Positions 37,901 through 49,235 of a DNA stretch of 64,000 bases are shown here, in pieces. Source of the DNA: Mercurialis annua (taxonomy: Eukaryota > Streptophyta > Magnoliopsida > Malpighiales > Euphorbiaceae); assembly GCF_937616625.2 (NCBI RefSeq), contig NC_065571.1:21265701-21329700 (forward strand). The letters run 5' to 3'. The first letter of the stretch is position 1, and each line of letters begins with the position of its first letter. The position numbers were made by a program, and so were the translations under genes. Under the pieces are notes generated by a model that was given only the letters and a program-made list of their open reading frames with translations, had not been told where the DNA came from and searched no databases.

Positions 37901-40900
37901 TGGCTTAAATCGCTAAAATGGTCAAACGTATTAAACATTTAGATTAGTTTCGTAACGTTTTAAACATTTGGTTTAAATCGATAAAAAAGGTGAAACATTT
38001 TGATTTAATTTGTAAAGTTTTAAACATTTGGCTTAAATCACTAAAAAGGTGAAATTTTTGGATTTGTTTCGTAACATTTTAAACGTTTGGAATTGTTTCG
38101 TAACGTTTTAAACGTTTGGCTTAAATATCTAAAAAGGTGAAACGTTTAGATTTGTTTCGTAACATTTGTAAAAGTTTGCTTTAAATCGCTAAATAGGTGA
38201 AACATTTGAATTTGTTTCGTAACGTTTCAAATGTTTGGATTGATTTCGTAACATTTTAAACGTTTGGCTTAAATTGATAAAAAGGTGAAGCGTTTGTATT
38301 TGTTTCATAACGTTTGTAAACATTTGGCTTAAATCGCTAAAAAGGTGAAACGTTTGGATTTGTTTCGTAACATTTTAAACGTTTGGATTGGTTTCGTAAC
38401 GTTTTAAATGTTTGGCTTAAATCGCTAAAAAGGTGAAACGTTTGGATTTTTTCCGTAACGTTTGTAAACATTTGGCTTAATCGCTAAAAAGGTGAAACAT
38501 TTGGATTTGTTTCGTAACGTTTTTATACGTTTGGCTTCAATCGCTAAAAAGGTCAAACGTTAGGATTTGTTTCGTAACATTTGTAACATTTGGATTTGTT
38601 TCGTAACATTTGAAACGTTTGGTTTAGATTGCTAAAAAGGTTAAATGTTAGGATTTATATTGTAAAGTTTCAAACGTTTTTCTTAAATCGTTAAAAAGGT
38701 GAAACATTAGGATTTGTTTCGTAACGTTTTAAACATTTGGATTTTTGTCGTAACGTTTTAAACATTTAGCTTAAATTACTAAAAAGGTGAAACGTTAGGA
38801 TTTGTTTCATTACGTTTTAAACGTTTGGCTTAAATTGTTAAAAAGGTGAAATGTTAGAATTTGTTTCGTAACATTTTAGACAATTGGCCTAAATCACTAA
38901 AAAGGTGAAACGTTAGGACTTGTTTTGTTTTAAACGTTTGGATTTGTTTCGTAACATTTTAAACGTTTTGGCTTAAATTGCTAAAAAGCTGAAACGTTAG
39001 GATTTGATTCATAACGTTTTAAACGTTGGGGTTTGTGTCGTAACCATTTAAACGTTTTGCTTATATTGCTAAAAGGTTAAATGTTTGGATTTGTTTCGTA
39101 ACGTTTTAAACGTTTGGCTTAAATCACTAAAAAGTCGAAATGTTAGGTTTTGTTTCGTAACGTTTTAAACGTTTGGCTTAAATCGCTCAAAAGGTGAAAC
39201 GTTTGTATTTGTTTCGAAACGTTATAAACGTTTGGCTTAAATTGCTAAAAAGTTGAAACGTTAGGATTTGTTTTATTACGTTTTAAACGTTTTTCTTAAA
39301 TCGCTAAAAAGGCTGAACGTTAGGATTTCTTTCATAACGTTGTAAACGTTTGGCTTAAATCGCTAAAAAGGTGAAAAGTTTGCATTTGTTTCATAACGTT
39401 TGTATATGTTTGGCTTAAATCGCTAAAAAGGTTAAAACTTTTTAAACGTTTGGATTGGTTTCGTAAAGTTTTATGCATTTGGCTTAAATCGATAAAAAGG
39501 TGAAACGTTTGAATTTGTTTTGTAACGCTTTACACATTTGGATTGGTTTTATAACGTTTTAAACGTTTGGCTTAAATCACTAAAAAGGTGACATTTTTGA
39601 ATTTGTTTCATAAGGTTTTAAATTGCTAAAAAGGTGAAAGATTTGGATTCGTTTCATAACATTTTAAACGTTTGGATTGGTTTTGTAAGATTTTAAACGT
39701 TTGGCTTAAATTGTTAAAAAGGTTAAACATTTGGATTTGTTTCGTAACGTTTGGCTTAAATCGTTAAAAGGGTGAAAAGTTTTGATTTGTTACGTTTTAA
39801 ACGTTTGGATTGATTGTAACGTTTTAAATCTTTGGCTTAAACCACTAAAAAGGTGAAACGTTATGATTTTTTTAGTAACGTTTGTAAACGTTTAACTTAA
39901 ATCTCTAAAAGGTGGAATGTTAGGAGTTGTTTCGTATCGTTTGAATACGTTTTGCTTCAATTTCTAAAAAGGGGAAACGTTAGGATTTGTTTCGTAACAT
40001 TTTATACGTTAGCATTTGTCTCGTAATATTTTAAACGTTTGACTTAAATCGCTAAAAAGGTGAAACGTTAGGATTTCTTTCGTAACGTTTTAAACGTTTG
40101 GTTTAAATCGCTAAAATTGTTAAACGGTAAGATTTATTTCGCAATATTTTAAACGTTGGGATTTGTGTCGTAATGTTTTAAATGTTTGGTTTAAATCACT
40201 AAAAAGGTGAAACGTTAGGATTTTTTTCTCAACGTTTTAAACGTTTGGCTTAAATAGCCAAAAAGGTGAAATGATAGGATTTATTTCGTAACGTCTTAAA
40301 CGTTTGGCTTAAATCGCCAAAGAGGTGAAACGTTTGGATTTATTTCGAAACGTTTTAAACATTTGGCTTAAATCGCTAAAAAGGTGAAATGTAATGATTT
40401 GTTTCGGAACGTTTGTAAACGTTTGGCTTAATTCGCTAAAAAGGTGAACCGTTTGGATTTGTTTCAAAACGTTTTAATCGTTTGGCTTAAATCGCTAAAA
40501 AGGTGAAACATTAGGATTTGTTTCATAACGTTTTAAACGTTGGGCTTAAATCGCTAAAAAGGTGGAACGCTATGATTTCTTTCGTAACATTTTAAATGTT
40601 TGGCTTAAATCGTTAAAAAGGTGAAACATTTGGATTTGTTTCGTAACATTTGTAAACGTTTGGCTTAAATCGCTAAAAAGGTTAAAAATTTTAAATGGTT
40701 TGGATTGGTTTCGTAACGTTTCAAACGTTTGGGTTAATTCAATAAAAAGGCAAAATGTTCGGATTTGTTTCGTAACGTTTGTAAATGTTCGGCATAAATC
40801 GCTTAAAAGGTGAAACGTTTTGAATTAATTCGTAACGTTTTAAACGTTTGATTGGTTTTATAACGTTTTAAACGTTTGGCTTAAATCGCTAAAAAGGTGA

Positions 40901-43900
40901 AACGTTTGAATTTGTTTCGTAACGTTTAAAACGTTGGATTTTTTCGTAACATTTTAACTGTTTGGCTTAAATTGCTAAAAAGGTGAAACGTATGGATTTG
41001 TTTTGTAACATTTATAAAAGTTCGGCTAAAATCGCTAAAAAGATGAAACATTTGGATTTGTTTCATAACGTTTCAAACATTTGGATTCATTTCGTAACGT
41101 TTTAAACGTTTGGCTTAAATTGAGAAAAAAGTGAAATGTTTGTATTTGTTTCGTAACGTTTGTAAACATTTGGATTAAAATGCTAAAAAGGTGAAACATT
41201 TGGATTTATTTCGTAACGTCTTAAACGTTTGGATATATTTCGTAAAGTTTTAATCGTTTAGCTTAAATTGATAAAAGATGAAGCGTTTGTATTTGTTTCG
41301 TAACGTTTGTAAACGTTTGGCTTAAATCGCTAAAAAGGTGAACCGTTTGGATTTGTTTTGCAACGTTTTAAACGTTTGCATTGGTTTCGTAACATTTTAA
41401 ATGTTTGGCTTAAATCACGAAAAAGGTGAAACGTTTGGATTTTTTTCATAATAATTATAAACATTTAGCTTGAATCGTTAAAAAGGTGAAACGTTTGGAT
41501 TTGTTTCGTAACGTTTGTATACGTTTGGCTTCAATCGCTAAAAAGGTGAAACGTTAAGATTTGTTTTGTAATATTTGAAATGTTTGGATTTGTTTCGTAA
41601 CATCTTAAACGTTTGACTTATATTGCTAAAAAGGTGAAACTTTGAGATTTGTTTCGTAACGTTTAAAATATTTGGCTTAAATCGCTAAAAATGTAAAACG
41701 TTGGGATTTGTTTCGTAACATTTTAAAAGTTTTGATTTTTGTCATAACGTTTTAGACGTTTGGCTTAAATTGCTAAAAAGGTGAAATGTTAGGATTTGTT
41801 TCGTAGCGTTTTATACGTTTGGCTTAAATCACTAAAAAGGTGAAACGTTTGGATCTGTTTTATTTTCAACGTTTGGATTTGTTTCGAAATTTTTTAAACG
41901 TTTGGCTTAAATCGTAAAAAAGGTGAAACGTTTGGATTTGTTTCATAACGTTTTAAACGTTGTGATTTGTATCCTAACCTCTTAAACATTTTTCATATAT
42001 TGCTAAAACGTTTAAACGTTTGCATTTGTTTCATAACGCTTTAAACATTTGGCTTAAATCGTTAAAAAGGTGGAATGTTAGGTTTTTTTCGTAACGTTTT
42101 ATACATTTGGCTTAAATTGCTAAAAAGGTGAAACGTTTGGATTTGTTTTGAACTGTTTTAAACCTTTGGCTCAAATCGCTAAAAAGGTGAAACATTAGGA
42201 TTTGTTTTATTACGTTTTAAACGTTTGGCTTAAATCGCTAAAAAAGTGGAACGTTAGGATTTCATTCGTAACGTTGTAAACATTTGGCTTAAATCACTAA
42301 AAAGGTTAAACTTGGATTGGTTTCGTAAAGTTTTAAACATTTGGCTTAAATCGATAAAAAGGTGAAACGTTTGAATTTTTTTTGTAACGTATTACACGTT
42401 TGGATAGTTTTCTTAATGTTTTAAACGTTTGGCTTAAATCGCTAAAAAGGTGAAACTTTTGGATTTGTTTCGTAACACATCTTAAATCGCTAAAAAGGTA
42501 AAACATTTTGATTTGTTTCGTAACGTTTTAAATGTTTGGATTGGTTTCATAACGTTTTAAACGTTTGGCTTAAATTGATAAAAAGGTGAAACGTTTGGAT
42601 TTGTTTCGTAACGTTTGTAAACGTTTAGCTTAAATCGCTAAAAAGGTGAAACGTTTGGATTTTTTTCGTAACATTTTTAAACGTTTGGATTGATTTTGTA
42701 ACGTTTTAAATGTTTGGCTTAAATCAATAAAAAGGTGAAACATTTGGATTTTTTTCCTAATGTTTGTAAACGTTTAGCTTAAATCGCTATAAAGGCGAAA
42801 CATTTAGGGTTGTTTTGTATCATTTGTATACGTTTGGCTTCAATCGCTAAAAATGGGAAATGGTAGGATTTGTTTCGTAACCATTTAAACGTATGCATTT
42901 ATTTCGTAATATTTTAAACGTTTGGTTTAAATTGCTAAAAAGGTGAAACGTTAAGATTTGTTTCGTAACGTTTTAAACGTTTGGCTTAAATCGCCAAAAA
43001 TATGAAATGTTAGGATTTGTTTCTTAACGTTTTAAAATATTGGCTTCAATTGCTAAAAATGTGAAATGTTAGGATTTGTTTTGTTTTAAACGTTTGGGTT
43101 TGTTTCGTAAAATTTTAAACGTTTGGCTTAAATCTCTAAAAAGGTGAAACGTTAGGATTTGTTTCATAATGTTTTAAACGTTATGATTTGCGTCGTAACC
43201 TTTTAAACGTTTTGCATAAATTGCTAAAAAGATTAAACGTTTGGATTTATTTCGTAACGTTTTAAACGTTTGGGTTAAATCGCTAAAAAGGTGAAATATT
43301 ATGATTTGTTTTATCACGTTTTAAGCGTTTGGTTTAAATCGCAAAAAAGGTGAAACTTTTAGGATTTCTTTCGTAACGTTGTAAACGTTTGGCTTAAATC
43401 GCTAAAAAGGTGAAACGTTTGGATTTGTTTCGTAACGTTTGGCTTAAATCGCTAAAAAGGTTAAACGTTTTAAACGTTTGGATTGGTTTTGTAAAGTTTG
43501 AAACGTTTGACTTAAATCGATAAAAAGGTTAAACGCTTTAATTTGTTTTAGAACGTTTTACACGTTTGGATTGTTTCGTAACATTTTAAACGTTTGGCTT
43601 AAATCGCTAGAAAGGTGAAACTTTTGGAGTTGTTTCGTAACGTTTTAAATCGCTTAAAAGGTGAAACATTTGGATTTGTTTCGTAACGTTTTAAACGTTT
43701 GGATTGGTTTCGAATCGTTTTAAACGTTTGGATTAAATTGATAAAAAGGTGAAACGTTTGGATTTTTTCCGTAACGTTTGTAAACATTTAGCTTAAATCG
43801 CTAGAAAGGTGAAACGTTTGGATTTGTTTCGTAACGTTTTAAACGTTTGGGTTTGTTTCGTAGCGCTTTAAATGTGTTTGGCTTAAATATCTAAAAAGAT

Positions 43901-44833
43901 GAAACATTTGGATTTTTTTCCTAATGTTTGTAAACGTTTAGCTTAAATCGCTAAAAAGGTGAAACGTTTGGAGTTGTTTTGTATCGTTTGTATACGTTTG
44001 ACTTCAGTCGCAGAAAAGGGGAAACGTTTGGATTTGTTTCGTAACATATTAAACGTTTGGATTTTGTTCGTAATATTTTAAACGTTTTGCTTAAATAGCT
44101 AAAAAGGTGAAACGTTATGATTTGTTTCATAACATTTTAAATGTTTGGCTTAAATCGCTAAAAATGGGAAACGTTAGGATTTGTTTCATAACGTTTTAAG
44201 CGTTTGGATTTGGATCGTAATTTTTTAAATGTTTGGCTTAAAAAGCTAAAAAGGTGAATCGTTAGGATTTTTTTGTAACGTTTTAAACGTTTGGCTTAAA
44301 TCGCTAAAAACGTGAAATGTTAGGATTTGTTTCGTAATGTTTTAAACGTTTGGCTTAAATCGCTAAAAAGGTGAAAAGTTAGGATTTGTTCCGTAACGTT
44401 TTAAACATTGGGATTGATTTCGTAACGTTTTAAACGTTTGCCTTAAATCGCTAAAAAGGTGAAATGTTTGGATTTGTTTCGAAATATTTTAAAGGTTTGG
44501 TTTAAATTGCTAAATAGGTGAAAGTTAGGATTTGTTTCGCAATGTATTAAACGTTAGGCTAAAATGGCTAAAAAAGTGAAACATTAGGTTTTGTCTCGTA
44601 ACGTTTTAAACGTTTGGCTTAAATCGCTAAAAAGCTAAAACCTTAGGATTTATTTCGTAACGTTTTAAACATTTGGATTGGTTTTATAACGTTTTAAAAG
44701 TTTGGCTTAAATCGCTAAAAAGTTGAAATGTTTGGATTTGTTTCCTAACCTTTGTAAATGTTTGGCTTAAATCGCTAACGTGGTGAAATGTTTGGATTTG
44801 TTTCGACGTTTGACTTAAATCACTAAAAAGGTG
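34967..44833 (+). repeat. Tandem array of ~59-bp units, 9.9 kb (array 2)
   Basis: Same unit as array 1, with alternating full (about 59 bp) and short (about 29 bp) forms and many point changes. The recurring AACGTTTTAAACGTTT is nearly self-complementary. A distinctive variant TATACGTTTGGCTTCAATC recurs near 35,939, 38,521, 39,941 (altered), 41,515, 42,824 and 43,988. Another (TTAAACGTTTTAAACGTTTG, or decayed forms) occurs near 35,281, 37,921, 39,430, 40,681, 42,303 and 43,461. Both give a higher-order period of about 1.2-1.6 kb. Scattered short open frames have no meaning here. Confidence 0.93.
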
Positions 44834-45299
44834 TGTTGATACCCAATTTTGTCCAGCCAAATATAGACAAAATTGAATAAATTACGATTGGTAGTATTTT
44901 GGTGCATTATAACCATTTATGACATCTAAGTATATATCAAATAGTTAGCACAGCTAATACTAATTAGTATCGAGTTTCAAGAACCAAATTGAACCTTTTA
45001 TCATTTTCCATTTTGTTTATCAATTTTATTTTAGCAACATATTCTATCCATATTTCTTCCCGTTTTAAAAAGTCACGTGATTAATAAGATTTAAATGAGA
45101 ATTTGAAGTGAATTATTAATTGAAAACATAAATAATATATCTACTAATAATGATAACACATTACACAACAAATTAATATTTTAAGACAACCAATTACTTT
45201 TTTCTAATAATTGACAACCAATTACTTCAATTAAAGTGTAATAATATAAGGATACCATCGTGGAACCCTAGCACCAGCCGCCGCATTCAACTACCGCCG
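44834..45299. other. AT-rich sequence, possible truncated LTR start
   Basis: Begins TGTTGATACCCAATTTTGTC exactly where the array ends. That opening resembles the start of some plant LTRs, but no second copy, primer site or duplication is visible here. The rest is AT-rich without recognised features. Its end merges into the presumed 5' region of the LINE. Confidence 0.3.
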
Positions 45300-45678
45300 A
45301 TGACCACCGTTACCAACCCTCATCTGACCCAGGTTAAAAAGTTTGCTATAGGAGGACAGACCAGACAAGTTTATTCGGAGGACAAGTTTCAATTTGCGAA
45401 TCAAGGAAACCCTAATCTGCCAATGCACTATTGATTCTCATGCACGAAGTGAACAAGAAAGGGTTTCTTCAAGGCTGATTTATTTCGAAAGCTTTCCAAA
45501 AACATGGAGCTATCGCAATTTGGAGAAACTATTTGCAAGATATGGAGTTGTGGGAAGAGTTTCATTAGCAACTAAACTCTCCAAACGGAATTGCAGTTTA
45601 GGTTTTCTAAGGCCAGAAGCTGATAAACCTTTGGATTGGATTATGGGAAAGCTGAACATGGTTGCTATTGGAAAGTTC
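45300..45678 (+). pseudogene. LINE ORF1, N-terminal part (RRM-like), interrupted
   Basis: An ATG at 45,300 opens a 44-codon frame that stops at 45,432. The following conserved part reads in the next frame (from about 45,394), so a frameshift lies between. The second frame contains an RNA-recognition-like fold: YFESFPKTWSYRNLEKLFARYG, the RNP2/helix region, then SLATKLSKRNCSLGFLR, the RNP1-like strand. That arrangement is usual at the start of plant L1 ORF1 proteins, which coat the element RNA. The frame breaks at 45,678, where the Sirevirus LTR begins, and the homologous continuation is at 55,108. Confidence 0.7.
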
Positions 45679-45846
45679 TGTTGGACCTTAATTGATTCAA
45701 TATCTCTTCTATTTTGACCACGGCAATTAACACCGCAGGTTCTAACACTCTAATTAAGTGTGTAGGAACCCCCCGGAACACTTGGAAAGCAAATCAGACA
45801 TCTCTAGCAATAATCGAATTTTTCGATTAAAAAGCTGTCCAATGAA

Positions 45847-46124
45847 AGTTGGCGGGCACCAACCTTAGTTCGCGGGTGCGAACTTTCTCAGCCATAGAAG
45901 CGGCTGAAGCTCGCGAGTGCCAAGTTTTTTAAGCATTGAGAACGAACTAAAGTTCTCGGGCGCCAACATGGATTCGCGGGCGCGAAGTTTAAATGTCCCA
46001 AAAACTTATTTACAACGGTGATCTTTCACACCCAACGAGGTGCTGACACCTCAGCAGAGGACCGTTGAGGACTTTTCCCAAGGAGCCGTTCGCAGGCGCG
46101 AACCATAGTTGGCGGGCGCGAACG
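45847..46124 (+). promoter_or_regulatory. CpG-rich 18-bp dyad cluster in Sirevirus 5' LTR
   Basis: Dyads lie at 45,847-45,864, 45,867-45,884, 45,908-45,925, 45,951-45,968, 45,971-45,988, 46,087-46,104 and 46,107-46,124. Six of the seven form three pairs at exactly 20-bp pitch with a 2-bp spacer. Best example: AGTTCGCGGGTGCGAACT. The last pair ends 87 bp before the TATA box. The consensus equals that of the E1 LTR read in element sense. Confidence 0.75.
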
Positions 46125-46210
46125 TTGTTTGGCAAGTCTATTTCAAAAAGCTGATTTGTTACTCTTTTGCTTCACACAAAAAGAGTAACGGGAAGAATTG
46201 TTTGGAGGCC

Positions 46211-46220
46211 TATATATATC
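46211..46220 (+). promoter_or_regulatory. TATA box of Sirevirus 5' LTR
   Basis: TATATATATC in the context GGAGGCCTATATATATCATA. It is conserved in the 3' LTR at 54,659-54,668. Confidence 0.65.
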
Positions 46221-46651
46221 ATACTATTGTGTATGGAAAAGGGTTGACAACCAAAGCTTTCAAACCTCTCAAGCAATCTTCAAAACTTGTGTGAAAAAAA
46301 CCTTTGTAACTTGTTGGTTTAAGAGTGAACCCTAGAAACTATTGTTGTTGTTTGGTTTGTAGTTTTGCCTAGAAAAACTATAAGTTGTTGTTGTTAGTTG
46401 TTGGTTTGGGTTGAGCCTTTGAAAACCTAAGTTGGGAGTGAACTTGTAAAAACTCCAAGTTTAGTGGAAACCTCTAGTTAGAGGGAAGTGGATGTAGGTG
46501 AATGTGTTAATCACCGAACCACTATAAATCTTGTGTGTTCTTCCCTCTCAACCTCCATTAGATTAGTTGCAATCAATTCTTAATCCGCAAAAGTTTTTAG
46601 TGGCAACTATTCACCCCCCCCCCCCCCTTCTAGTTGCTATTGGGTTACAAA

Positions 46652-46663
46652 TGGTATCAAAGC
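46652..46663 (+). other. Sirevirus primer binding site
   Basis: TGGTATCAAAGC, one base from the tRNA-iMet site, two bases after the LTR end. Confidence 0.88.
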
Positions 46664-46712
46664 TTGGTGCTCTAGTTGTGCTTAATTGCAAGAGTTTGAA
46701 GATCCAAAAGCA

Positions 46713-48788
46713 ATGGAAGGGTTTCTCAACAATTCCATAAGACAATACTTTGATGGTACCGATTATGCGTATTGGAAGCAAAAGATGGAGAAGTATCTTG
46801 ATAATGAAAATGTGAATCTATGGCAATGCATAAGGAAGCCATGGGTGTGTCCTACAAATCTTGTTGATGGTGTTGAGGTAAATAAGTCAAGAGATGCTTG
46901 GACTCCCCTTGAGGAGATTGCTTACTTGAAGAACAACAAGTGCATGTCCACTCTCTATCATGCACTCTCTAGAGAAGAAGGAGGAAAAATTCTTCATTGT
47001 CAAACCGCCAAAGAAATATGGGTTACTCTTGAGAATCATCATGAAGGAACTAGTGAAGTGAAGTTCAAGAAGATTCAACTCCTAACTCAAGAATATGAGA
47101 TGTTCTTCCACAAGGCCGGAGAGAAGGTGACCGAGATGACCAACCGACTTCTCAAGATTGTTGATGCATTAAGAAAGTATGGGAAGCACTACTCCAAGGC
47201 GGATGTCAATAGAAAAATCTTGAGGTCTTTGCCAAGGAGTCTCTATGAGTCAAAGGTTACTTCCATTGAGGAAGCAAATGATCTCACAAAGCTCAACACC
47301 GATGAGCTAATTGGTAAGCTTCTTACCTTTGAAATGTACATTGAAAAGGAAGAGCCTAAAGAAGAAAAGAAAAAGGTGCTAGCTTTAAAGGCCAAGGAGA
47401 CCAAGACCAAAGAGACCAAGGCAAAGGAAGCTAAGGAGTCAAGCTACTCTAGTGATGATGAGTTTCTTGAGTTGGACTCGGATGATGGGAGTGACAATGA
47501 AATGGCCTTGTTCACCAATAGATACAACAACTACATCAAAAGAAAGCAAGATAAAAGCAAGAGAGAATTTCACAAGAGGCCCTTCAAGAAGGAGGATGTG
47601 AAGTGCTATGAGTGTGGCAAGAAAGGCCATATGAGAAATGAGTGCAACAACAATGAGAAGAGTCCACAAAGATCACATAGGAAAGATAAGGAAGTCAAGA
47701 AAAGGGCTTACAAAGTGACATGGGATGACTCTAGTGAAGAGGATGAGGACTATGAGAGTGAAAGAGCCAACATTTGTTTTATGGCTAACATAGAGGAAGC
47801 CTCTTCCACCAAGGTACATAATGACTCCTCTATCTCTTCTTCTTCTATTGATGATCTCTCTACCCATGATCATGAAAGTGATAGCGGGGATGAGAAGGTG
47901 GAAATGATGAAAACCTTGGCTGAGAAAGTCAATAGCTATAGGAAAAAAACTTTGAAACACAAGGAAGATTTTTCCTTACTTGAGGCTAAGATTAATGATT
48001 TTCAAAAACAAATAGTTAATTTGAATTTACACAATGAATCTTTAAAAAATTCAATTTCTCTACTTAACAATTCTAATCTCACTTCTCTCAACTCTTTGAA
48101 AGAAGAGAATGAAAAATTGAAAAAAGAAGTTGTTGAGTACAAAACCTCCTTAACTAAGTTTCAAAAAGGAAAACAATCCTTGGATGAGATGTTGACTTTC
48201 CAATGACCCTCTTCTTCTAAGGAAGGCTTGGGTTTCGTGGCTAGTAACTCATCATCTCCACCCTCTAGAACCATCTTCAAGAGGGCTAGAACGAAACAAT
48301 CTTCTTCTATAGATGTGAAGTTCACAAAGGAGACAATACCCTCTAGTCCTTCTATGACTAGGATGGATGTTGATTCTCACAAAGCTAAGGCCAACACATC
48401 TAAGGATGATAAGCCTAAAGTTAACAAGCCAAGCATTCCATCAAATGCTAAGGCTAAGGACACTAGACCAAGCATTCCCAAGAATGCTAAGCCTTGAGGT
48501 CCCAACCCCAAGGGACAACCACCCAAGGGCAAGAATGCTCACACCAACCCAAGACAACCTCATACATGTTGCTCTTGTGGTAAGGATGCTCCTTCAACTC
48601 ATCCTAGAACATGGAGACCTAAGCCTAAAAAGGCTAAGTCAACAATTAGATGTTTCTATTGCATGAAGGTTGGGCACACAAATGGAAGGTGCTATGTGAG
48701 GAAAATTCACTTGAACTTGATTCACTTGGATGATTCTAAGACTAACCCTCAAGGACCCAAGTACATTTGGGTACCTAAAAATTCTTAA
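46713..48788 (+). pseudogene. gag: Sirevirus gag
   Basis: Structural capsid/nucleocapsid polyprotein that packages the element RNA in cytoplasmic particles. I use the first ATG at 46,713, before the copia Gag motif FDGTDYAYWKQKMEKYL. Residues about 1-200 are the UBN2-type capsid region. A lysine-rich segment follows, then a CCHC zinc knuckle (CYECGKKGHMRNEC, residues 298-311). An acidic/serine stretch and a coiled coil (about 400-495) come next. A second CCHC knuckle (CFYCMKVGHTNGRC) lies at 48,651-48,692. The frame is broken by TGA at 48,204 and TGA at 48,495, and ends with TAA at 48,786. The large size and two knuckles fit Sireviruses. Pol follows in the same frame. Confidence 0.9.
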
Positions 48789-48806
48789 TTTCTTTGTGTG
48801 TTTTAG

Positions 48807-49232
48807 GGCAAAGGAGTAGCCATCAATGAAAATCGACCTTGGATTGTGGATAGTGGGTGCTCAAGGCACATGACCGGAACTTCAAAGCTATTCACAACCC
48901 TTCAATCAAAGGATGGTGGTTATGTAACCTTTGGTGACAATGCAAAAGGAAAAGTGGTTGGTATTGGTAAGATTGGTAAGACTTCAAACTCATCTTCTTG
49001 TATTAGAAATGTTCTCTTAGTTGATGGTTTGAAGCATAACTTGTTGAGTGTAAGTCAATTATGTGATAGTGGCTTAAGAGTCACTTTTGACTCTAAGGCT
49101 TGTTACATTACTCAAGTGAGTGATAACAAGACCATTCTTAGAGGAGAAAGGAGTGAAAATATTTACATAATTGACTTAGACTCAACTTCTAACAAGAATC
49201 TCAAGTGTCTTATGTCCACAAAGAACGAGCCT
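48807..49232 (+). pseudogene. pol: Sirevirus pol: protease domain
   Basis: Open in the gag frame after the TAG at 48,804. It contains the retroviral-type aspartic protease signature VDSGCSRHMTG (from 48,846), with Asp as catalytic residue; a homodimer would cut the polyprotein. GKGKIGKT-like and LLSVSQLCDSG stretches characteristic of copia proteins follow. A TGA at 49,233 interrupts the frame where a Trp (TGG) is expected before the integrase zinc finger. It must be read by suppression or fusion with gag, since no own start is seen. Confidence 0.88.
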
Positions 49233-49235
49233 TGA

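Larger units (their letters stand above)
45679..46649 (+). mobile_element. Sirevirus 5' LTR (971 bp)
   Basis: TGTTGGACCTTAATTG ... GGGTTACA. U3 holds a dyad cluster (45,847-46,124) and a TATA box (46,211). The downstream part ends with a 14-base C tract (46,614-46,627) shortly before the LTR terminus. A 61-codon frame at 46,109 is repeated in the 3' LTR only because the DNA is duplicated. Confidence 0.93.

Noticed and set aside
34967..44833. Array as CRISPR, telomeric or known centromeric satellite
   Set aside because: No unique spacers between constant repeats, no TTTAGGG-type units, and the unit is embedded in a retrotransposon; a centromere role cannot be judged from sequence alone.
44834..45240. 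Full LTR retrotransposon starting at TGTTGATACCC
   Set aside because: No matching second LTR, primer site or target duplication within the window; kept only as a low-confidence fragment.
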